Notes under the pieces: model-generated | The model's database searches: none | What the model was told of the DNA's origin: nothing | The model's input: only the letters and a program-made list of their open reading frames with translations | Position numbers and translations under genes: made by a program | Part shown: positions 7,394 through 11,537 of the stretch, one piece after another | Layout of the letters: each line of letters begins with the position of its first letter | Position numbering within the stretch: the stretch's first letter is position 1 | Origin: Desulfamplus sp. | GTDB lineage: Bacteria > Desulfobacterota > Desulfobacteria > Desulfobacterales > Desulfobacteraceae | Direction of reading: 5' to 3' | NCBI GenBank assembly: GCA_015232935.1 | Contig: JADFYT010000050.1 | Coordinates: 1-11,537, forward strand | Length of the DNA: 11,537 nt

Positions 7394-7735
7394 TCAATTC
7401 TGTTTGAGCTTTGTAATTCCATATACAAGCGATATGGAACCCGCACATACAAGAAAAATGGGGAAAAAGCCGTAGAAGAAATCCAGAACCGCGTAGTATT
7501 CATCATAAAGTCCGTAGAAACCAACCGCAAGCAGCAATCCCGCAAGTATGGAGTTTATTGTTCTGTATATCTTTTTCCCGAACAGGGCACTTCCCAACGC
7601 GACAAAACCAAGAAAAATAGTGACCGGCTGGATTGCTCCTTTTATAAACTCAACAACCATTGCACTGTTCATATACGCCAGAAACAGCCCTGACCCAAAA
7701 ACAATCAACCCTGTGATGATATGACCCTTTCTCAT
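7394..7735 (-). CDS. Tandem MamI-like protein, two MamI units in one polypeptide
   Basis: This 113-aa protein has four hydrophobic segments (about 5-22, 35-52, 61-76 and 89-106) in two similar halves. The second half aligns without gaps over most of its length to the separate 57-aa MamI of this cluster: AGLLLAVGFYGLYDEYYAVL against VGLFLIASGIWGLYDEYYYV, then PIFL in both. The first half has the same plan (ITGLIVFGSGLF, VVEFIKGAIQPVTIFLGFVALGS) and resembles the FLRG-P-LLILGLVAL region of Magnetospirillum MamI. MamI is a two-helix protein needed for magnetosome membrane invagination, so this looks like a fused dimer. The ATG at 7735 has GGAG 11 nt upstream. It follows the triheme cytochrome by 73 bp. 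The homology is read by eye. A paralogue with a different role in vesicle formation is possible. Confidence 0.78.
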   Translation of the reverse strand: MRKGHIITGLIVFGSGLFLAYMNSAMVVEFIKGAIQPVTIFLGFVALGSALFGKKIYRTINSILAGLLLAVGFYGLYDEYYAVLDFFYGFFPIFLVCAGSISLVYGITKLKQN

Positions 7736-7808
7736 CTTGATATCTGCTCCTGTATTAATTAATTAGTTCTGTTTTACTTGTTTTAATACTCATCCTGGTA
7801 CACCCTTA

Positions 7809-8753
7809 TCATCTTGGCGCACCCTTATCGACCCATAATACAATCAATCTGGTGTCAGGCCCGGCAAACCTGTGCATAGGGCCTCCTCTTTGCACTAAAG
7901 ACTTTAACAGTCCGCTATCCGCATACATCTTGACATTTTCATAGGTTGTCAGATTACGGAACTTGTCTGAATGACAACCAAGACAGTCTCTTGCCAATAC
8001 ATACTGGATTGTATTGTTGTAGGTTATCTTGTCTAACGGTACATCAGGTACGTACTGCTGACCGGTCGGGCATCCGGTCGGCTGATTGAACATGGAGAAA
8101 AAACCCGCTGGTTTTGCCCCCGGCTTTTCCGGTGCTCCGCTGTTGATCCAGTCCAATATTGTTCCCATGTCATTTCCGGCAAACCGGCTCATGCTTCCTT
8201 GAACCATGGCAGCAAGCATTCCGCTGTCCGCGTATGCCTTGAGATTGTCATAATCCATAAGATTACGAGCCATTCCTGAATGGCATCTGGCACAGTCATT
8301 GCTAATAATGTTCTTTATTGCGGGATCGTAATAGACAGTATTGCCAGCCTGAGCCTGGCCTGTTTTAAACCTGACCGGTACGGCTCCAGCAGGTTTTTCC
8401 GGTGCTCCGCTGTCTATCCAGTCCAATATTGTTCCAATGTCATTTCCGGCAAACCGGCTCATGCTTCCTTGAACCATGACAGCAAGCATTCCGCTGTCCG
8501 CGTATGCCTTGAGATTGTCATAGTCCATAAGATTACGGGATGGACCTGAGTGGCACCTGCTGCAATCCTGAAGAATGATATTTTTTATGGCAGGTTCATA
8601 ATAGACTTTCGCGTTCGCAGCCCCGACATCTGTTGTTGGCATGGAGACCAAAAGAGTCGCAATTATCCCCAAAACAGAAGCTATTATGGATAAAGGTAGC
8701 CACCTGGCGGATAGGGATCGCCATCTAATATGACTCTTCGTCATCTTCGTCAT
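7809..8753 (-). CDS. Triheme c-type cytochrome made of three repeated domains
   Basis: Numbering is from the ATG at 8753 (314 aa); the frame extends to a TTG at 8768 and another ATG is at 8744. A basic N-terminus and one hydrophobic stretch (about 19-38) mark it for export. Three domains each carry one haem site: CSRCH at 64-68, CARCH at 154-158 and CLGCH at 257-261. Each continues with RNL..Y.N.K.YADSG.L, then SMSRFAG or PMHRFAG, then a W...GAP ending. The Met before RFAG (98, 188, 293) is a candidate sixth haem ligand. Repeats 1 and 2 are nearly identical; the third is diverged and preceded by a linker with Cys228. I do not recognise a named magnetosome gene. It overlaps the end of mamA by 29 nt, so it is almost certainly co-expressed and probably donates or accepts electrons for iron redox control. 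Confidence 0.82.
   Translation of the reverse strand: MTKMTKSHIRWRSLSARWLPLSIIASVLGIIATLLVSMPTTDVGAANAKVYYEPAIKNIILQDCSRCHSGPSRNLMDYDNLKAYADSGMLAVMVQGSMSRFAGNDIGTILDWIDSGAPEKPAGAVPVRFKTGQAQAGNTVYYDPAIKNIISNDCARCHSGMARNLMDYDNLKAYADSGMLAAMVQGSMSRFAGNDMGTILDWINSGAPEKPGAKPAGFFSMFNQPTGCPTGQQYVPDVPLDKITYNNTIQYVLARDCLGCHSDKFRNLTTYENVKMYADSGLLKSLVQRGGPMHRFAGPDTRLIVLWVDKGAPR
8131..8537. repeat. 137-bp direct repeats with 270-bp period inside the triheme cytochrome gene
   Basis: By eye, 8131-8267 and 8401-8537 differ at 5 of 137 bases, while the flanking parts of the same 90-residue units, including around the haem sites, are clearly more diverged. This points to recent duplication or gene conversion of the YDNLKAYADSG...SGAP part. 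Confidence 0.9.
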
Positions 8754-9696
8754 CCATCTCACGCTCAAGTTCCATCACCTTTGTAAAGGATTTGGCAGCC
8801 GTTTTGTGGTCATCCTTGCTTACATTCAGAAAGCCAAGATGCTGATGGTATTTGATCTCGTCAGGATCAAGTTCTATAGCTTTTTCCAGGGCTTCAATAG
8901 CTTTATCGGTTTCACCAAGACCCTCCTGGGCTATTGCATAGAGGTAGAAAAACCTTGGATTCTCGCTGTCAATCCTGATGGCTTTTTCAAGCTCCTCAAC
9001 AGCGGCATTAAAATCCTTGATCTTAAGAAAGATAGAGCTTCTGCGATGCAGAGCACCAAGATGCTCGGGATCAAGGTTCAACACCTTTGCAAAGACTCCA
9101 AGAGCACTCTTGCGGTTTCCAGATGCATAAAGGGCAATTGCGAGCTGATAGAATGCCTCGGTATTTGCCGGTTCAACCTTTGTCCACTCCTTGAGATAAC
9201 CAAGAGCCTTATCATAAAGCCCCTTGTTTATGTAATGCCTGCTGATATTGCTGTATAGTTTTGCCTTGTCTTTCTGGCCAAGGTCAAAAAGCTGGTTGTA
9301 AAAGTCAAGAACACCGTGCATTAACCGGCCGCAGTACAGAAGAAACGAATGCCAGTAGAAAATTGATGAGTATTGGGTATCTGTATCGGCTGACTGGGCA
9401 TCTTCTCCGGATGTTTTTTTACCTGATTTGCCATCTGACGCTTTCATTTTCTTTTTCCCTTTTACCTTAACTATGGATTCTTCCTCTTCAATCTCATCTT
9501 CATAATCCTTTACCCTGGGTTCCCGATGTTTTGCTTTTGGCTTCTGGTTTTTTATTTCAGATGTTTTGGCCTCTTTGTGTTCACTTTTCGTTTCAGCTTC
9601 CTGAACACCTGACTCATGAGCGTTTGAGTCCTGACCATGAACCTTTGCACTATCCTGGACTTTTACCTTGTACTCTTTCTCCTCATTCCTGCCCAT
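8725..9696 (-). CDS. mamA: MamA, TPR scaffold protein of the magnetosome surface, with long charged N-terminal extension
   Basis: This 323-aa protein has about five tetratricopeptide repeats between about 146 and 315, for example LYSNISRHYINKGLYDKALG, FYQLAIALYASGNRKSALGV and FYLYAIAQEGLGETDKAIEA. MamA self-assembles through its TPRs into a coat on the cytoplasmic face of magnetosomes and recruits partners. The segment at about 109-145 (YSSIFYWHSF...YNQLFDLG) matches the helical start of Magnetospirillum MamA (217 aa). Residues 1-108 are an added Lys/Glu-rich, probably disordered region, including an acidic cluster (DYEDEIEEEE) and a basic cluster (KVKGKKKMK). The tail is acidic (MDDEDDEESY). 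The ATG at 9696 lies 3 bp after the mamI stop and its GGAGAA site (9705-9710) is inside mamI, implying coupled translation. General TPR proteins are common, so the name rests on context plus the N-terminal match. Confidence 0.88.
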   Translation of the reverse strand: MGRNEEKEYKVKVQDSAKVHGQDSNAHESGVQEAETKSEHKEAKTSEIKNQKPKAKHREPRVKDYEDEIEEEESIVKVKGKKKMKASDGKSGKKTSGEDAQSADTDTQYSSIFYWHSFLLYCGRLMHGVLDFYNQLFDLGQKDKAKLYSNISRHYINKGLYDKALGYLKEWTKVEPANTEAFYQLAIALYASGNRKSALGVFAKVLNLDPEHLGALHRRSSIFLKIKDFNAAVEELEKAIRIDSENPRFFYLYAIAQEGLGETDKAIEALEKAIELDPDEIKYHQHLGFLNVSKDDHKTAAKSFTKVMELEREMDDEDDEESY

Positions 9697-9699
9697 TTT

Positions 9700-9873
9700 T
9701 CAAGTTCTCCTTTTTCTTGGCGGAATGAATCCAGCCAATGTTGCCACCAAACCAAATAACATTAGAAATATTGGAAGCCCCCCTTTTATTATGTCCGCAA
9801 CATAATAATACTCATCATAGAGTCCCCAGATACCTGACGCGATCAAGAACAGCCCGACAATTATATGGAGCAT
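9700..9873 (-). CDS. mamI: MamI, two-helix magnetosome membrane protein
   Basis: This short gene encodes 57 residues. Two transmembrane helices (about 3-18 and 32-50) flank a GLYDEYYYVADIIKGG loop, and the tail is basic (PPRKRRT). The plan matches Magnetospirillum MamI (helix, aromatic loop, R/K-G-G/A-x-P, then L.LFGLVA). MamI is required to form the magnetosome invagination from the inner membrane. The ATG at 9873 has a strong GGGGGG site 8 nt upstream. It is the first gene of the packed mamI-mamA-cytochrome run, and its stop is 3 bp from the mamA start. It is shorter than 60 residues, so a length cutoff would miss it. Confidence 0.88.
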   Translation of the reverse strand: MLHIIVGLFLIASGIWGLYDEYYYVADIIKGGLPIFLMLFGLVATLAGFIPPRKRRT

Positions 9874-10063
9874 GATCTTTTCCCCCCTGAAACCAAAAAT
9901 TTTTAAAAAAAATACAAACCTACATAAATCACAGACATAACTACAGCCCTGTTTACAATGGACGTAACAAGTAAAGCGTCCTGGTACTGTTCAAAAGTTC
10001 AGCCCGCGGATTATGAATCAAAAAAGCCAGCCTCATATTGGACTTCAGACACATATCGATGAT
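9874..10063. other. Intergenic region, probable promoter zone of the mamI-mamA operon
   Basis: No gene is seen here. It separates the pseudo-receiver gene from mamI on the minus strand and has an A/T-rich run (about 9895-9915) just before the mamI ribosome site. A promoter is expected, but I could not pick a convincing -35/-10 pair and see no clear terminator. Confidence 0.4.
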
Positions 10064-10579
10064 TCATATCTTATGAAAAAAGGTAACCTTTTGATGTATG
10101 TATGTATGTATGTATGTATGTATCGCATGAAAAAACGGTTTGTTCTTTTTCTCAATCTTTACCGGAAGCTGAACATTTACCGGAAGCTGAACATTTTTCC
10201 GAGATTCAAGACTCCTGTTTTTTAAGGATTTAAGTTTGCTGACTATTTTTCCCATATTCAATATATCTGCAAAAGCTACTGATCCCTGTCTGATATCTTT
10301 TGCAAACATTCGGTGTTCCAAAATAGTGTGCTCCGAAATAACCATGATCTTCATATGGGGATAGCTTTTCATAAGCTGCCTTATAAAAACCAAGGTACTT
10401 AGACCAGAAATATCAATATTTGTCAATACGATATCAGGAGGATCGGACGCAACCCTGTCGCAGGCATCTGTGATGCTTTGAGACTCCTGGATATCCAGAC
10501 CAGCAACCCTTTCCAGAAATATCTTTTTAAGAGCCTCTCTCAAATTACGGTTATTTTCCAGAATCAACAGCCTGGTCAT
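10064..10579 (-). CDS. Degenerate response-regulator receiver protein (pseudo-receiver) without output domain
   Basis: Numbering is from the ATG at 10579 (171 aa), chosen because GGAGAG lies 7 nt upstream; the frame reaches another ATG at 10612. Residues 1-120 follow a CheY-like receiver: LLILENNRNLREALKKIF, DPPDIVLTNIDISGL, IMVISEHT. Key residues are changed: the phospho-acceptor Asp is Asn54 (VLTN), the acidic pair is Glu8-Asn9, the conserved Thr is Ser82, and the conserved Lys is absent near VAFAD (101-105). It is therefore unlikely to be phosphorylated in the usual way. No DNA-binding domain follows. Instead there is a tail with NVQLPV twice (129-140) and IHTYIHTYIH (153-162), encoded by repeats. 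It lies upstream of mamI on the same strand and divergent from an intact NarL-type regulator. It could be a phosphorylation-independent partner, or a decaying regulator that lost its output domain. Confidence 0.72.
   Translation of the reverse strand: MTRLLILENNRNLREALKKIFLERVAGLDIQESQSITDACDRVASDPPDIVLTNIDISGLSTLVFIRQLMKSYPHMKIMVISEHTILEHRMFAKDIRQGSVAFADILNMGKIVSKLKSLKNRSLESRKNVQLPVNVQLPVKIEKKNKPFFHAIHTYIHTYIHQKVTFFHKI
10094..10123. repeat. ATGT tetranucleotide repeat, 7.5 copies
   Basis: A perfect ATGT run spans 30 bp inside the 3' end of the pseudo-receiver gene. Loss or gain of one unit shifts the frame and changes the C-terminal tail, as in phase-variable genes. Confidence 0.95.
10158..10193. 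repeat. Two identical 18-bp tandem repeats in the pseudo-receiver gene
   Basis: 10158-10175 and 10176-10193 are identical and encode the doubled NVQLPV at the end of the receiver domain. Confidence 0.93.
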
Positions 10580-10772
10580 GTTTTTACTCTCCATTTCCCG
10601 ATATTTTTTCAATACTTCTCAAGGCTCTTATAAAATCCTGCCCAAAGCCCTTCCAAGTCTCTCAAGGCCATTCCAAAAGCCTGTCTTGTCAGCATAGTTA
10701 TTTACTAAACAAAAATATAATGATAAATAGTGCATATCATGCATTTTCATCATCAAATAACTGTATTTTCTT
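10580..10772. other. Divergent intergenic region between the two regulator genes
   Basis: These 193 bp separate the oppositely transcribed pseudo-receiver and NarL-type genes and should hold both promoters. The part nearest the NarL-type gene is A/T-rich, with a TGCATATCATGCA imperfect palindrome at about 10731-10743. No gene is seen. Confidence 0.5.
10716..10721 (+). promoter_or_regulatory. Candidate -10 element (TATAAT) for the NarL-type regulator
   Basis: A perfect TATAAT lies about 57 bp before the regulator's ATG. No good -35 box is found 16-18 bp upstream (TTGTCA at 10686-10691 is 24 bp away), so this is tentative. Confidence 0.3.
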
Positions 10773-11456
10773 ATGGGGTATATAGGGGAGGCCGTGATTA
10801 TCAAGAAAAAAACTCAGGTGATCCTGGTGGAAGATCATGAAATAGTCAGGCAGGGTTTCAAAGTGCTGATAAGCTCCATACCTGAACTGGAGATTGTTGG
10901 CGAGGCTGATAACGGTATTCAGGCTGTAAGAACCATTATGGATTTAAAGCCTGATCTTGTATTTCTGGATCTCTCCTTGCCAAAAAGGAACGGAATGTGC
11001 GTGATAGAGGAGGCTAAAAAAAGCTGTCCATTAACCAAATTCATCATTTTGACAGCCCATAATACAGATGAGCATGTCCATGCCTGTTTTAATGCGGGTG
11101 CCAGCGGATTTGTCTCAAAATCAGCCGGATTCAGCGAGATAGAAATTGCAATAAAGAGCGTGCTCAAAGGAAATACTTTCATAAGTCCTGAAGTATCCTC
11201 AAAGGTAATTGACGGTTATCTTGAGGGGAAAAAAACACAATGCGTTACAACACGACTGAATACTCTTACCAAACGGGAAAAGGACATTTTAGCCCTGATA
11301 GCAGAGGGACATAAAAATAAAGAGATCGCCGACGAGCTTTTCATAAGCGTCAAGACAGTAGACAGGCACAGAGCCAACATAATGAAAAAACTGGATATAC
11401 ACAACGCCGCATCTTTGACGTCATATGCGATCCAGAACAACCTTGTCTCAACATAG
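10773..11456 (+). CDS. NarL/FixJ-family response regulator
   Basis: This 227-aa two-component regulator has a receiver domain (about 14-132) with all key residues: Glu20-Asp21, phospho-acceptor Asp66 in VFLDLSLP, Thr94 in ILTAH, and Lys116 in FVSKSA. It ends with a LuxR-type helix-turn-helix (about 163-227; LTKREKDILALIAEGHKNKE, then IADELFISVKTVDRHRANIM). A phosphorylated dimer would bind DNA and act on transcription. No histidine kinase is in the window, so its signal is unknown. It is transcribed away from the magnetosome genes and is a candidate regulator of them by position only. The start is uncertain: ATG 10773 lacks a clear ribosome site, while GTG 10794 has AGGGGAGG only 2 nt upstream. 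Confidence 0.92.
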   Translation: MGYIGEAVIIKKKTQVILVEDHEIVRQGFKVLISSIPELEIVGEADNGIQAVRTIMDLKPDLVFLDLSLPKRNGMCVIEEAKKSCPLTKFIILTAHNTDEHVHACFNAGASGFVSKSAGFSEIEIAIKSVLKGNTFISPEVSSKVIDGYLEGKKTQCVTTRLNTLTKREKDILALIAEGHKNKEIADELFISVKTVDRHRANIMKKLDIHNAASLTSYAIQNNLVST

Positions 11457-11537
11457 AGGCTAAGTGCTTGGACATAAATTTTTTCCTCTATTCAACAATG
11501 AATTTGTTAGATTTTAAGGCCATATTCAAAATTTTAA

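Noticed and set aside
7328..7693. 121-aa plus-strand reading frame
   Set aside because: It lies antisense to the tandem MamI gene, has no recognisable domain or ribosome site, and the minus strand gives clear MamI-like helices.
8806..9258. 150-aa plus-strand frame
   Set aside because: It is a shadow of the TPR repeats of mamA on the other strand.
10077..10091. AAAAGGTAACCTTTT inverted repeat as a terminator
   Set aside because: The loop is too small, and it lies within the coding end of the pseudo-receiver gene.
10013..10225. 70-aa plus-strand frame with MYVCMYVCMY
   Set aside because: It is produced by the ATGT repeat antisense to the pseudo-receiver tail; there is no supporting start site or homology.
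11457..11537. Terminator after the NarL-type regulator
   Set aside because: Only a weak 5-bp AACAA/TTGTT stem is visible with no T run; nothing else is seen in this stretch.

Overview
The window is a piece of a magnetosome gene cluster (MGC) from a magnetotactic bacterium. On the minus strand I recognise MamI, MamA, MamQ, MamB, a provisional MamP and a MamE cut by the left edge, all read from the proteins. Together they form a core set for building and filling iron-mineral organelles. The source looks like a deep-branching magnetotactic lineage (Nitrospirota, Desulfobacterota or a relative) rather than an alphaproteobacterium. The reasons are moderate base composition, many short in-frame repeats, proteins only distantly similar to Magnetospirillum Mam proteins, and unusual domain combinations. 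This placement is inference; nothing here is a phylogenetic marker.

Layout, following minus-strand transcription from right to left. A degenerate response-regulator receiver protein (10579-10064) is divergent from an intact NarL/FixJ-type response regulator on the plus strand (10773-11456). After a 190-bp gap comes a tightly packed run: mamI (57 aa), mamA (TPR scaffold with a long charged N-terminus), a triheme c-type cytochrome overlapping mamA, and a 113-aa protein that reads as two MamI units in tandem. A 226-bp gap follows with a 22-bp tandem repeat carrying phased CTGT-N4-ACAG palindromes. Then come mamQ (LemA family), a small multi-pass protein with paired histidines suggesting haem b, mamB (CDF metal transporter), a magnetochrome-magnetochrome-PDZ-NifX-like protein, a triple-PDZ-NifX-like protein, and a MamE-type trypsin-like protease with two magnetochrome motifs running off position 1.

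A working model: MamI, MamQ and MamB shape and supply the magnetosome membrane, and MamA coats it. MamE, the MamP-like protein, the triheme cytochrome and the putative b-type membrane protein form an unusually haem-rich redox set that could tune Fe(II)/Fe(III) during mineral growth. The most novel points are the NifX/NafY-like (dinitrogenase iron-molybdenum cofactor family) domains at the C-termini of two PDZ proteins, the tandem MamI, the cytochrome built by recent internal duplication, and the pseudo-receiver whose tail is encoded by a tetranucleotide repeat. No tRNA, rRNA, CRISPR array, transposase or integrase was seen.
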